A stretch of 64,000 bases of DNA from Stenotrophomonas aracearum (GCF_031834615.1 NZ_CP115543.1:62001-126000), one strand, 5' to 3'. Counted from the stretch's first letter, positions 45,756-55,630 are shown. Made by a program: numbers and translations. The notes: generated by a model not told the origin, from the sequence alone.

Positions 45756-47339
45756 ATGCATCTGAAGACCCTGCTGGCCGGGCTGGTGACCGCTGGCCTG
45801 TTGCTCACCGGCGCCGCACACGCGGCCGACGCTGCCGCACCCACCTGGAAGCGCGGCATCGAAAACCAGCGCCAGGCCGACCTCGGCAACGGCACCTTCC
45901 TCAACCCCGTGTTCGCCGGCGACCGCCCGGACCCATCGGTGCTGAAGGACGGCGACGACTACTACCTTACCCTGTCCTCGTTCGACGCCTACCCCGGCCT
46001 GCCGATCTGGCACTCGCGCGACCTGGTGAACTGGCAGCCGCTGGGCCACGCGATCACGAAGAACGTGGGCGCGATCTGGGCGCCGGACATCGTCAAGCAT
46101 GAAGGCCGCTACTACATTTACTTCCCGGCGCGCACCGGCGAAACCCGCAGCAATTTCGTGGTCTGGTCCGACAGCATCCGCGGGCCGTGGAGCGAGCCGA
46201 TCGACATCGGTCTGGGCGGCTACATCGACCCCGGGCATGCAGTGGGGGAAGACGGCAAGCGCTACCTGTTCCTGAGCGGCGGCGCTTATGTGCAGCTGGC
46301 GGATGACGGGCTGAGCGTGGTCGGCACGCCCAAACACGTCTACGACGGCTGGAAGTACCCGGAAAGCTGGGACGTGGAGGCGTACGCGCAGGAAGGCCCG
46401 AAGATCAATTTCCACAACGGCTGGTACTACATGACCACCGCCGTGGGCGGCACCGCCGGCCCGCCGACCGGACACATGGTGATCACCGCGCGCTCGCGCT
46501 CGATCCATGGGCCATGGGTGAACGCGCCGAACAACCCGATCACGCGTACGAAGTCGGCGGCCGAGCCGTGGTGGTCGCGCGGCCACGCCACGGTGGTGGA
46601 AGGCACCGACGGGCGCTGGTGGATGATCTACCACGGCTATGAGAACGGTTACTGGACGTTGGGTCGGCAGGCCCTGCTGGAACCGATCGAGTGGACCGAC
46701 GACGGCTGGTTCGTGGCCAAGGGCGGCGACCTCGGCCAGCCGCTGGCCAAGCCCTCGGGCGAATCGGTGGGCCAGCACGGCATGGCGCTCTCGGACGACT
46801 TCGGCGGCAGCACGCTGGGCGCACAGTGGAGCTTCTTCAACCCCGCCCAGGACGAGTACAAGCGGTTGGGCTTCAGCGCCGACGGCATGACCCTGCAGGG
46901 CAAGGGCGACACCCCGCGCGACAGTTCGCCGCTGACCGCCATTGCCGGCGACCAGGCCTACCAGTTCGAGGTCGAAATGGACATCGAACCCGGCGCGGTG
47001 GGCGGTGCCCTGCTCTTCTACAGCGACCGCCTGTACGTGGGCGTGGGCAGCAACGGCGAGAAGTTCATCATGCATCGCTACGGCGAGGAGCGCCCCACCC
47101 GGCTGGAGCGCAGTGCCAAAGGCGGCAAGCTGTGGCTGCGGGTGACCAACAACCGGCACATCGTCACGATCCATTCCAGCACCGATGGCAAAACCTGGAA
47201 GAAGTACCCGGTTCAGATGGAAGTCTCCGGCTACCATCACAATGTGGCCGGGAAGTTCCTCGCCCTGAAGCCGGCCCTGTACGCTGCCGGCGACGGCAAG
47301 GTCCACTTCCGCCAGTTCCGCTACCGCGCCCTCGATTGA
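45756..47339 (+). CDS. Secreted GH43-family glycoside hydrolase with C-terminal accessory domain
   Basis: The 527-residue protein has a signal peptide (MHLKTLLAGLVTAGLLLTGA, cleaved near AAHA). The five-blade propeller carries the GH43 triad: a general-base Asp in DRPDPSVLKDGDDYYL, a second Asp in the GYIDPGHAVG region, and the acid Glu near WDVEAYAQEGPK. The last ~200 residues form a beta-sandwich resembling DUF1349/laminin-type modules (FEVEMDIEPGAVGGALLFYS). GH43 enzymes remove arabinose, xylose or galactose side chains. It follows the TRAP genes and precedes the LacI regulator. Confidence 0.9.
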   Translation: MHLKTLLAGLVTAGLLLTGAAHAADAAAPTWKRGIENQRQADLGNGTFLNPVFAGDRPDPSVLKDGDDYYLTLSSFDAYPGLPIWHSRDLVNWQPLGHAITKNVGAIWAPDIVKHEGRYYIYFPARTGETRSNFVVWSDSIRGPWSEPIDIGLGGYIDPGHAVGEDGKRYLFLSGGAYVQLADDGLSVVGTPKHVYDGWKYPESWDVEAYAQEGPKINFHNGWYYMTTAVGGTAGPPTGHMVITARSRSIHGPWVNAPNNPITRTKSAAEPWWSRGHATVVEGTDGRWWMIYHGYENGYWTLGRQALLEPIEWTDDGWFVAKGGDLGQPLAKPSGESVGQHGMALSDDFGGSTLGAQWSFFNPAQDEYKRLGFSADGMTLQGKGDTPRDSSPLTAIAGDQAYQFEVEMDIEPGAVGGALLFYSDRLYVGVGSNGEKFIMHRYGEERPTRLERSAKGGKLWLRVTNNRHIVTIHSSTDGKTWKKYPVQMEVSGYHHNVAGKFLALKPALYAAGDGKVHFRQFRYRALD

Positions 47340-47380
47340 GTGGGCCGGTAGACTCTTTCGACCTCTCTCGGTTTGAACAC

Positions 47381-48439
47381 ATGTCACTGCGCAGCAAGAG
47401 CGACCCGGCAACGAACGGGTTGACCAAGGGCAAGGCCGCCACGATCAACGACATCGCGCGGCTGTCGGGTGTTTCCAAGAAAACGGTTTCTCGGATCATC
47501 AACAACTCGCCGCTGGTGCGCAAAGACACCCGCGAGAAGGTCGAAACGCTGATGCGCGAGGTCGGCTACACGCCCGACCCGCTGGCCCGTGGCCTGGCCT
47601 TCCGCCGCTCCTTCCTGATCGGCATGGTCTACGACAACCCCACCGCGCAGTACATCGTGGACATGCAGTACGGCGCGCTGGACGCGCTGCGCGGCTCCAG
47701 CTTCGAGCTGGTGGTGCACCCCTGCGACTCGCGCAGCCCCGGCTACATCGAAGGCGTGCGCCGCTTCGTGCAGCAGCAGAAGCTGCATGCGGTGATCCTG
47801 GTCCCCCGTGCTTCGGAAGACCAGGCACTCGTGGACATGCTGGACGAGATCGGCTGCCGCTTCACCCGCATCGCCTCGGCGGCGCTGGATGAAACCTCGC
47901 AGATGGTGGTCACCCACGACCGCGACGGCGCCGCCGAAGCGGCCGACTACCTGCTCTCGCTGGGTCACCGCGACATCGCCTTGGTCACCGGTCCCAGTGC
48001 CTACCGCTCGGCCCACGACCGCACCGCCGGCTTCGTGGAGGCGTTGGCGCAGCGTGGCATCGAGCTGCCGCCGGGGCGCATCATCGAGGCCGGCTACACC
48101 TTTGAGTCCGGCGTGGCTGCCGCCGAGAAGCTGCTGCTGGGCAAGACCCGCCCGACCGCGATCTTCACCGGAAACGATGAGATGGCCGCCGGTATCTACA
48201 AGGTGGCGCTGCGCACCGGGATCAGCATCCCAAGGCAGCTGTCCATCATCGGCTACGACGACAGCCCGCTGGCCTCGCGCCTGTGGCCGTCGCTGACTTC
48301 GGTGCGCCGCCACACGCGCGACACCGGGCGCACCGCGGCTGCCATGCTGATCCAGCCCGAGGGCCAGGCCGCGCTGCAGATCGCCAGCGTGCGCCCGCAC
48401 CTGATCGTTCGGGATTCCTGCCAGCCGCCCGAGGATTGA
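47381..48439 (+). CDS. LacI-family transcriptional regulator
   Basis: The 352-residue regulator has a slightly extended N-terminus (about 20 residues) before the HTH (ATINDIARLSGVSKKTVSRI), hinge helix and periplasmic-binding-like core ending HLIVRDSCQP. It is the only LacI protein in the locus and probably represses kdgK-eda, the TonB receptor, the TRAP operon and kduI through AATGACACCG operators. The likely inducer is a keto-deoxy sugar acid. It starts 41 bp after the GH43 stop. Confidence 0.94.
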   Translation: MSLRSKSDPATNGLTKGKAATINDIARLSGVSKKTVSRIINNSPLVRKDTREKVETLMREVGYTPDPLARGLAFRRSFLIGMVYDNPTAQYIVDMQYGALDALRGSSFELVVHPCDSRSPGYIEGVRRFVQQQKLHAVILVPRASEDQALVDMLDEIGCRFTRIASAALDETSQMVVTHDRDGAAEAADYLLSLGHRDIALVTGPSAYRSAHDRTAGFVEALAQRGIELPPGRIIEAGYTFESGVAAAEKLLLGKTRPTAIFTGNDEMAAGIYKVALRTGISIPRQLSIIGYDDSPLASRLWPSLTSVRRHTRDTGRTAAAMLIQPEGQAALQIASVRPHLIVRDSCQPPED

Positions 48440-48467
48440 CCGCATAGCGGTCAGTCCCCGGGCGGCT

Positions 48468-49484
<1,017 letters not shown>

Positions 49485-49550
49485 CCCACACCGCGCCGTC
49501 TGCAGCACGCGGGCGGCGCGCGTCCCGCATTGGATAAGGAACTACCCGTA

Positions 49551-50306
49551 ATGGCTAATCCGTTCAGTCTGGAAGGCAAGATCGCCCTGGTCACCGGTGG
49601 CAACACCGGCCTGGGGCAGGGCATCGCCGTCGCGCTTGCGCAGGCCGGCGCCGACGTCGCAGTGGCCGGCATCGCGCCGCCCACCGAGACCATCGCAAAG
49701 ATCACCTCGCTGGGCCGCCGCTGCCTGGCGGTGGAAGCGAACCTGATCAGCATCGAGCCGGTGGAGCGGGTGATCCGCGAAACCGTGGAAGGGCTGGGCG
49801 GCTTGGACATCCTGGTGAACAACGCTGGCCTGATCCGTCGCGCCGATGCGGTGGACTTCAGCGAGCAGGACTGGGACGACGTAATGAACGTCAACATCAA
49901 GTCTGCGTTCTTCATCTCGCAGGCGGCCGGTCGTCATTTCATCGCGCAGGGCCGCGGCAAGATCATCAACATCGCCTCGATGCTGTCGTTCCAGGGCGGC
50001 ATCCGCGTGCCGTCGTACACCGCGAGCAAGAGCGGTATCGCCGGCATCACCCGCCTGCTGGCCAATGAGTGGGCCAGCAAGGGCATCAACGTCAACGCGA
50101 TCGCCCCGGGTTACATGGCCACCGACAACACCGCCGCGCTGCGCGCCGATGAGGACCGCAACAAGTCCATCCTCGACCGCATTCCGGCCGGGCGTTGGGG
50201 TACGCCGGAAGATCTGGCCGGTACGGCGGTGTTCCTGGCGTCGAGTGCGTCGGATTACGTCAACGGGTCGGTCATTCCGGTAGACGGTGGCTGGTTGGCG
50301 AGATAA
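49551..50306 (+). CDS. kduD: 2-dehydro-3-deoxy-D-gluconate 5-dehydrogenase
   Basis: The 251-residue short-chain dehydrogenase reduces the KduI product to KDG with NAD(P)H. It has the cofactor motif VTGGNTGLGQG, NNAG, the catalytic Ser in NIASMLSFQGG and YTASKSG (Tyr/Lys), and the C-terminal substrate cap ASDYVNGSVIPVDGGW. ATG at 49551 is preceded by AAGGA; an earlier in-frame start has no site. KDG then goes to KdgK and Eda. Confidence 0.96.
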   Translation: MANPFSLEGKIALVTGGNTGLGQGIAVALAQAGADVAVAGIAPPTETIAKITSLGRRCLAVEANLISIEPVERVIRETVEGLGGLDILVNNAGLIRRADAVDFSEQDWDDVMNVNIKSAFFISQAAGRHFIAQGRGKIINIASMLSFQGGIRVPSYTASKSGIAGITRLLANEWASKGINVNAIAPGYMATDNTAALRADEDRNKSILDRIPAGRWGTPEDLAGTAVFLASSASDYVNGSVIPVDGGWLAR

Positions 50307-50312
50307 TGCTTC

Positions 50313-50335
50313 GGTACCGACCAACGGTCGGTACC
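50313..50335 (+). terminator. Hairpin after kduD
   Basis: GGTACCGACC-AAC-GGTCGGTACC, a perfect 10-bp stem seven bases beyond the kduD stop. No U-run. It resembles other repeated Stenotrophomonas palindromes. Confidence 0.6.
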
Positions 50336-50341
50336 AACCGC

Positions 50342-50410
50342 GTAGCGCCGGGCTCTGCCCGGCCCACGCACCCTGACATCATGCGATCGCCGGGCAGAGC
50401 CCGGCGCTAC
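50342..50410. repeat. Inverted pair of SMAG elements
   Basis: GTAGCGCCGGGCTCTGCCCGGC (50342-50363) and its inverted partner GCCGGGCAGAGCCCGGCGCTAC (50389-50410, in reverse). Together they occupy nearly the whole kduD-esterase gap and would form a large stem-loop ending 12 bp before the next ATG. Confidence 0.88.
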
Positions 50411-50421
50411 GGGGCACGACC

Positions 50422-51528
50422 ATGCTGCGTTCTTCGTTGTTGCTGTGTCTGTTCCTGCTGGCCACCAGCGCACACGCCGCGCCGCACCGCATTTTCATTG
50501 CCGGTGATTCCACTGCCGCCGAATACGGGCCGGAACGTGCACCGCTGACCGGCTGGGGCCAGGCACTTCCAAGCTATCTGGATCCCGCGCAGTGGGAAGT
50601 ACGCAACCACGCCAAGGCCGGGCGCAGTGCGCGCAGCTTCATCGAGGAAAAGCGGCTCGACGCCATTGCCGCCGACATCCAGCCCGGCGACGTACTGCTG
50701 ATCCAGTTCGGCCACAACGACGCCAAATTCGAAGATCCCACGCGTTACGACGACCCGGACACCGCCTACCCGCAGTACCTGATGCGGTACGTGCAGCTGG
50801 CTCGCGACAAGCGCGCTACGCCGGTGCTTATCACGCCGGTGGCGCGGCTGCTGTATGACTTCGGTTCGCTGCTGGACACGCACGGGCTGTACACCCAGGC
50901 GGTGAAACAGCTGGCCGCGCGGGAGCAGGTGCCGTTGATCGACCTCAATGCCAGTTCCACGCGCTGGATCCGCGAACTGGGCGAGCAGGGCGCCAAGCCG
51001 TACTTCATGTTCGTACCCGAGCAGAACAGGGCCGACGGCACCCATTTCAGTGCGGCCGGCGCGAATGCGGTGGCGTGCCTGGTGGTGCGTGACTGGCTGG
51101 TCCTGAAGCCCGAACTGAAACCGGCCCTGAAGCGCGACATCGACTGCGACGTGAGCCAGCCCGCAGGGCAGGGAAGCGACCCGGCCAAGCCGTCGCGCGT
51201 GGTGCATGAGCGTGACATCGCGATCAGCCAGCCTGGCCCGCATGGCGGGGCCGGCCCGACCACGGCGTATCCGTTCTTCGCCGAGGACAAAGACCTGCCG
51301 TTCGTGCTGCGCAAGCGCGTGCTGCACAAGGGCGCGGGCATCGGCCTGCACCCGCAGCACAAGGATGAGATCTATTACATCGTAAGCGGGCAGGGCAGCT
51401 ACGTGCTGGATGGCAAGCAGTACGACGTCGCCGCCGGCGATGCGCTGCTGACCCGGGTGGGCAGTCTGCATGCGCTGCAGCAGCGCGGGGAGCAGGATCT
51501 GGTGGTGCTGCTGGCGTACCCGCGGTAA
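50422..51528 (+). CDS. SGNH-family esterase fused to a cupin domain
   Basis: The 368-residue secreted protein has signal MLRSSLLLCLFLLATSAHAA. Residues 24-245 are an SGNH hydrolase resembling rhamnogalacturonan acetylesterase: GDSTAAEYG (nucleophile Ser30), GHND, and DGTHFSAAG with the catalytic Asp/His. Residues about 265-368 are a cupin with HPQHKDEIYYIVSGQG and LHALQQRG, which could bind a metal or a sugar. The fusion is not the standard RGAE layout. It likely deacetylates the locus substrate. ATG lies 12 bp after the SMAG pair. Confidence 0.9.
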   Translation: MLRSSLLLCLFLLATSAHAAPHRIFIAGDSTAAEYGPERAPLTGWGQALPSYLDPAQWEVRNHAKAGRSARSFIEEKRLDAIAADIQPGDVLLIQFGHNDAKFEDPTRYDDPDTAYPQYLMRYVQLARDKRATPVLITPVARLLYDFGSLLDTHGLYTQAVKQLAAREQVPLIDLNASSTRWIRELGEQGAKPYFMFVPEQNRADGTHFSAAGANAVACLVVRDWLVLKPELKPALKRDIDCDVSQPAGQGSDPAKPSRVVHERDIAISQPGPHGGAGPTTAYPFFAEDKDLPFVLRKRVLHKGAGIGLHPQHKDEIYYIVSGQGSYVLDGKQYDVAAGDALLTRVGSLHALQQRGEQDLVVLLAYPR

Positions 51529-51543
51529 TGCCGCAGGCGTGCC

Positions 51544-51623
51544 GCTAACCTTCAAAAGCTCCGGAGACTTTTGAAGTTTATTTGCCCAACCTTCAAAAGC
51601 GTGAGAGGCTTTTGAAGGTTAGC
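51544..51623 (+). terminator. Terminator with alternative pairings before the Fic gene
   Basis: Hairpin 1 (CTTCAAAAG at 51550-51558 with CTTTTGAAG at 51568-51576) is followed by TTTATTTG and can end the esterase transcript. Hairpin 2 is a perfect 13-bp stem (AACCTTCAAAAGC at 51588-51600, GCTTTTGAAGGTT at 51608-51620). A third pairing, 16 bp perfect (51544-51559 with 51608-51623), excludes both. The region therefore can switch structure upstream of the Fic gene. Confidence 0.65.
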
Positions 51624-51655
51624 AGTCACCCACCTTCCTGCTCCCGGGGTCCAAA

Positions 51656-52858
51656 ATGCGCAGAGAAGACATTGCCGGGCCCCTTCGGGCCTACCTCACC
51701 CCGGTAGAGGGGCGCCCCAATCTGCTGGCAATGAGCCCCCCGCCGACGCCACGGCGGCTGCCAGTGGGACACTCAGGATCATTCAGCCTGATGGCAAACG
51801 CAAACTCTGCCCTTGACCGGCTAGGCGATGCCATGCGGCATTGGCGCGCGCCTGAGCTGGTGACACGGACGCTGGCGCGTCGGGAGGCGGTACAGAGCTC
51901 CCAGATTGAAGGCACCCAGACCGACCTGGATCAGCTGCTCGTCTATGAGGCCACATTGGGCATGGACGGTCTGCCAGTGGACGTACTGGTAACCGAGCGT
52001 TACGTGCAGGCGCTTCAGCACGGCCTGGACGCGGTCAGGGAAGGTGGCAGGGCGGCGCTCACCCTGCAGCTGGTCAATCAACTGCATGCCATGCTGATGC
52101 AGGATGCTCCCGACGACTTTCCAAAAGGGGTTTATCGAACGGAGCAGGCCATCATCGGCGCCTTGGGCAGCCGGCCGGCAGACGCCCGTTTCATTCCGTC
52201 GCCGCCGGACAGGATCGAACCGGCCATGCAGGAACTGGAGCGCTCCATGCTTCAGTACGAACGGCACGAAGACGAGCAGGGCGAGCTGATCGTCATAGCG
52301 CAGCTGGCCATCGCGCATGCGCAGTTCGAAACCATCCATCCCTACAAGGATGGCAATGGTCGAACCGGCAGATTGTTGATGCCGCTGATCCTCGCCGCCG
52401 AGGGCCATCCGCCGCTGTACCTGTCCGGTGCACTGCTGCGCAGCAAGGATGCGTACTACGACGCGCTCAACCAGGTGCAGATCAAGGGCAACTGGGCACC
52501 TTGGATGGACATGGTGTGCAAGGCGATCGTGGAATCGGCAAACGACGCGATATCGATTGCCGACGATATGACCACGTTGGCGAAAAAGTGGGCCGAACAG
52601 ATGCAGGGCTACCGCCGTGACTCGGTCGCCCATCGCCTTCCCAGCCTGCTCATCGGGCATCCCGTGGTGACCGCGTCGCAGGTTGCTGTCCTGCTGGGTG
52701 TTTCAGAACGTTCTGCACTGACCGGCATCTATGCGCTGGAGAAGGAAGGCGTGCTGGTACAGGGGGACGAGCGCAAGTGGGGGCGAACCTACCATGCGAA
52801 GGCCGTACTTGATCGGCTCAACCAGTTGCCTGCGCCGCCGAAAATACGCGCTTGGTGA
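51656..52858 (+). CDS. Fic-family protein with N-terminal inhibitory helix and C-terminal winged helix
   Basis: The 400-residue Fic enzyme probably transfers AMP or another nucleotide to protein hydroxyls. The catalytic motif HPYKDGNGRTGR starts at His228. An inhibitory helix lies upstream, with Ser81, Glu85 and Gly86 (SSQIEG), matching the (S/T)xxxE(G/N) rule of class II Fic proteins. The last ~70 residues look like a winged-helix domain (VTASQVAVLLGVSERSALTGIYALEKEG), common in Fic proteins of this length. ATG follows GGGG at a short distance. Target unknown. Confidence 0.92.
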   Translation: MRREDIAGPLRAYLTPVEGRPNLLAMSPPPTPRRLPVGHSGSFSLMANANSALDRLGDAMRHWRAPELVTRTLARREAVQSSQIEGTQTDLDQLLVYEATLGMDGLPVDVLVTERYVQALQHGLDAVREGGRAALTLQLVNQLHAMLMQDAPDDFPKGVYRTEQAIIGALGSRPADARFIPSPPDRIEPAMQELERSMLQYERHEDEQGELIVIAQLAIAHAQFETIHPYKDGNGRTGRLLMPLILAAEGHPPLYLSGALLRSKDAYYDALNQVQIKGNWAPWMDMVCKAIVESANDAISIADDMTTLAKKWAEQMQGYRRDSVAHRLPSLLIGHPVVTASQVAVLLGVSERSALTGIYALEKEGVLVQGDERKWGRTYHAKAVLDRLNQLPAPPKIRAW

Positions 52859-52862
52859 GGCA

Positions 52863-52885
52863 AGCCGGGCAGAGCCCGGCTCTAC
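52863..52885 (-). repeat. SMAG stem-loop after the Fic gene
   Basis: Minus-strand GTAG followed by AGCCGGGC-TCT-GCCCGGCT, four bases beyond the Fic stop and 16 bp from the convergent phhA stop. Confidence 0.88.
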
Positions 52886-52900
52886 CCCGATACGCGCGAA

Positions 52901-53797
52901 TCAGACGTCGCCGCCGTCCGCCCAGCCCTCACCGGTGCCCTTCTGGAACACGCGGTCGCCGTCCTGCACGTCACCGGCCGGCAGGTGTTCCTGGGCTTCC
53001 AGTGCCGCATAGATCGGCGTGAAGTCCGGCGAGGTGGCCTCCATCAACTGCTCGTAGCTGTCGATGACGAAGTAGGTCTTCTGGAACGTATCGATGCGGT
53101 ACTTGGTGCGCATGATCCGCTCCAGGTCGAACCCGATCCGGTTCGGCGCGGCCGATTCCAGCGAGTACAGCGACTCGCCCTTGGACGAGACGATGCCGGC
53201 CCCGTAGATGCGCAGGCCTTCCGGCGTGTTGATCAGGCCGAACTCCACCGTGTACCAGTACAGGCGGGTGAGGTGCTGCAGCGCTTCGGGGCCGATGGCG
53301 TGGGCTTTGACGCCGCCACGGCCGTAGGCGGCCATGTAGTCGGCGAACACCGGGTTCATCAGCAGCGGTACGTGGCCGAACAGGTCGTGGAACATGTCCG
53401 GTTCGGCGATGTAGTCGATCTGGTCGGGACGGCGGATCCACCAGGTCACCGGGAAGCGGCGGTTGGCCAGGTGGTCGAAGAAATCCAGTTCCGGCAGCAG
53501 GCCTTCAACGCCTACCAGGGTCCAGCCGGTGGCGGCGCCCAGCACTTCGTTGAGCTGGTCGAAGCGCGGAATCATGTGCGCGTTCATGCCCATCTCGTCC
53601 TGCGCCTGCAGGAACTCCCGGCTGGCACGGCCCTCGAGCAGCTCACGCTGGCGCTGGTACAGGGTGCTCCAGGTGGCGTGGTCGTCGGCGCTGTAGCTCT
53701 CCCACGGTTGTTCCACCACGGCGGTGGTGTACACCGGCACGTAGCCCTTGTCGGTCTGCTGGTGTTCGACGCGGCGCGGGGCGGTGGCGGTTTCCAT
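52901..53797 (-). CDS. phhA: Phenylalanine 4-monooxygenase
   Basis: The 298-residue iron- and pterin-dependent enzyme hydroxylates phenylalanine to tyrosine. Iron ligands His137, His142 (HDLFGH) and Glu185 (WYTVEFG) are all present. The short bacterial form lacks a regulatory domain. ATG at 53797 has AGGAG upstream. It is divergent from an Lrp regulator, the usual arrangement in Xanthomonadaceae and pseudomonads, and with TyrB elsewhere in the window it links phenylalanine breakdown to the tyrosine pathway. Confidence 0.95.
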   Translation of the reverse strand: METATAPRRVEHQQTDKGYVPVYTTAVVEQPWESYSADDHATWSTLYQRQRELLEGRASREFLQAQDEMGMNAHMIPRFDQLNEVLGAATGWTLVGVEGLLPELDFFDHLANRRFPVTWWIRRPDQIDYIAEPDMFHDLFGHVPLLMNPVFADYMAAYGRGGVKAHAIGPEALQHLTRLYWYTVEFGLINTPEGLRIYGAGIVSSKGESLYSLESAAPNRIGFDLERIMRTKYRIDTFQKTYFVIDSYEQLMEATSPDFTPIYAALEAQEHLPAGDVQDGDRVFQKGTGEGWADGGDV

Positions 53798-53924
53798 CAC
53801 GGAGGACTCCTGGAAGGTCATCCGTTGATGCTAGGGCAGGGGACGCGCAAGAGGCTTGCAAAGTTGCACGGATATGCCGACGTGGCGCAATATCGTTGCG
53901 TCCATTCAATGTTGCGGAGCAGCA

Positions 53925-54407
53925 ATGTCCGGGGATAACCAGTTCGACCGCACGGATCTGCGTCTCCTGGCGGAGATCCAGCAACACGGCCGCGCCACCA
54001 ACGCCGAACTGGCGGCGCGGGTGAACCTGTCCCCGTCGGCCTGCCTGCGGCGGGTCCAGCGGCTGGAAACCGAAGGGGTGATCGAAGGTTACGGCGCGCG
54101 CCTGGAGCCCCGGCGGATCGGCCTGGGCCTGCAGGCATTCGTGCGCGTGCAGCTGGAGAAGCACGACCAGCACGCCATCGGGGTGTTCGCCGAGAGCGTG
54201 GTGGAGTGGGATGAGGTGGTGGCCTGCCATGCGCTCACCGGCGACATGGACTACCTGCTGCACATCTACGTGCGCGACCTGGAGCACTTCTCCAGCTTCC
54301 TGCTGGACAAGCTGCTGAACGCGGCCGGGGTGGCCGACGTGAACTCCAGTTTCGTGCTGCGCACGGTGAAGGATTTCCGGGCGCTGCCGTTGTCGCAGCT
54401 GGAGTGA
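53925..54407 (+). CDS. Lrp/AsnC-family regulator, divergent from phhA
   Basis: The 160-residue regulator has the N-terminal HTH (ATNAELAARVNLSPSACLRR) and RAM-type ligand domain (about 65-150). It probably senses phenylalanine, tyrosine or another amino acid and controls phhA across the 127-bp divergent promoter region. ATG at 53925 follows GGAG; an open frame extends 23 codons upstream without a ribosome site. Confidence 0.93.
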   Translation: MSGDNQFDRTDLRLLAEIQQHGRATNAELAARVNLSPSACLRRVQRLETEGVIEGYGARLEPRRIGLGLQAFVRVQLEKHDQHAIGVFAESVVEWDEVVACHALTGDMDYLLHIYVRDLEHFSSFLLDKLLNAAGVADVNSSFVLRTVKDFRALPLSQLE

Positions 54408-54416
54408 TGCGGCGCG

Positions 54417-55415
54417 TTACGCGCACTTCTCCTTGCGCCCCATCAGCTTGCCAACGCGCGAGGGTTCCTCGCACTTCGGTGCGGGCGGCGGCGGTGCAAT
54501 CGCCGCGGCGCGCGCGCGCTGCAGCTGCTGGATCTTGGTGCGGATCTGCGGCATCGCGGCCATCGCGGCCTTCTCGCCTTCCAGGATCGCGTTGTTGCGC
54601 TGGCTGAAATCGGCCGCGCCGATGTCCAGCACCTTGGGCCGGATGATGATGTCCGCACGTGCCAGTTCCTGTTCGCCCAGGCGCTGGCCCATGATCGAGA
54701 TGGACTGGTTGACGATGCCCAGCATGCCGGTCGGCGCCTTGCCGCTGGCCTTGCTGGAGATGTCCACGGCAATCACGAAGTCGGCGCCCAGCTGGCGCGC
54801 GGCGTCCACCGGCACCGGGCTGACCACGCCACCATCCACGAACATGTTGCTGCCGATCTTTACCGGCTCGAACACGCCGGGAATGCTGCTGGAGGCGCGT
54901 ACGGCCTGGCCGACGTTGCCGCGCACGAACACCGCGCGGTCGCCGGTGTCCAGGTTGGTGGCCACGGCGGCGAACGGCTTCTTCAGTTTCTCCGCTGGGC
55001 GGTTGTCGACCTGCGCGTTGACGTAGTCCTGCAGCTTCTGGCCCTGCACCAGCCCACCGGAGAACAGGCGCACGTCGCGGATGCTGGCTTCGTCCAGGGC
55101 CACGGCCTTGGACTGCATCTGGAACGCATCCATGCCGCTGGCGTACAGCGCACCGACCACGCTGCCGGCGCTGGTGCCGGAAACGACCATCGGTTCGAAG
55201 CCGTTGGCTTCCAGCATCTTGATCACGCCGATATGCGCGAAGCCCTTGGCCGCGCCGCCGCCGAGCGCAATGCCGATCTTCACCGGCTTGGCCTGCGCGG
55301 CCGGCACCACCACCGGGGTGACCGGGGCAGGGCGGGTGTTCTCACCACCGCAGCCGGCCAGCAGGCCGAGCAGGGCAACGGACAACGTCAGACGGGTGCG
55401 GCGGAAGGCAATCAT
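54417..55415 (-). CDS. Patatin-like phospholipase lipoprotein
   Basis: The 332-residue protein has a lipobox signal (LLGLLAGC, Cys22). The patatin domain (about 45-245) has the oxyanion GGGAAKG (52-58), nucleophile Ser82 in GTSAG, and the catalytic aspartate in FVDGGVVSPVP. Such lipoproteins act on phospholipids or lipid-like substrates at the envelope. The C-terminus ends in a charged stretch with KCEEPSRVGKLMGRKEKCA. It converges on the Lrp gene with 9 bp between. ATG at 55415 has only a weak site, but the signal peptide fixes it. Confidence 0.92.
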   Translation of the reverse strand: MIAFRRTRLTLSVALLGLLAGCGGENTRPAPVTPVVVPAAQAKPVKIGIALGGGAAKGFAHIGVIKMLEANGFEPMVVSGTSAGSVVGALYASGMDAFQMQSKAVALDEASIRDVRLFSGGLVQGQKLQDYVNAQVDNRPAEKLKKPFAAVATNLDTGDRAVFVRGNVGQAVRASSSIPGVFEPVKIGSNMFVDGGVVSPVPVDAARQLGADFVIAVDISSKASGKAPTGMLGIVNQSISIMGQRLGEQELARADIIIRPKVLDIGAADFSQRNNAILEGEKAAMAAMPQIRTKIQQLQRARAAAIAPPPPAPKCEEPSRVGKLMGRKEKCA

Positions 55416-55463
55416 GGGCGGCAGATAAGTGAATGGGGACCTTGAAGGTCGCCAGCATACCGG

Positions 55464-55486
55464 GTAGTGCCGGCCGTCGGCCGGCA
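55464..55486 (+). repeat. SMAG stem-loop
   Basis: GTAG, then TGCCGGCC-GTC-GGCCGGCA. It sits upstream of the patatin gene. Confidence 0.85.
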
Positions 55487-55546
55487 ACCGGGCAATGTCG
55501 TTTAGCCGGGCGCGGGGTGGATTGCGGCGTTGGCAGGGTCAGACGG

Positions 55547-55569
55547 GGACACGCGTGGCGTGTCACTAC
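55547..55569 (-). repeat. SMAG stem-loop (GACACGC type)
   Basis: Minus-strand GTAG followed by TGACACGCCACGCGTGTCC, the same core type as at 39167-39254. Confidence 0.78.
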
Positions 55570-55602
55570 GAATTGAGCCTTCGCCCGTCCTGGGGCCTGG
55601 GT

Positions 55603-55630
55603 AAAAAAGAGGCCCGCTTTCGCGGGCCTC
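55603..55630 (-). terminator. Strong Rho-independent terminator
   Basis: A 9-bp GC-rich stem (GAGGCCCGC / GCGGGCCTC) with a GAAA loop and a six-T tail on the minus strand. It ends the candidate small RNA; the PemK gene stop is 120 bp further upstream. Confidence 0.9.

Noticed and set aside
44580..47411. Open frame of about 943 codons on the minus strand across TRAP and GH43
   Set aside because: It crosses two clear plus-strand genes and is His/Gln/Arg-rich noise.
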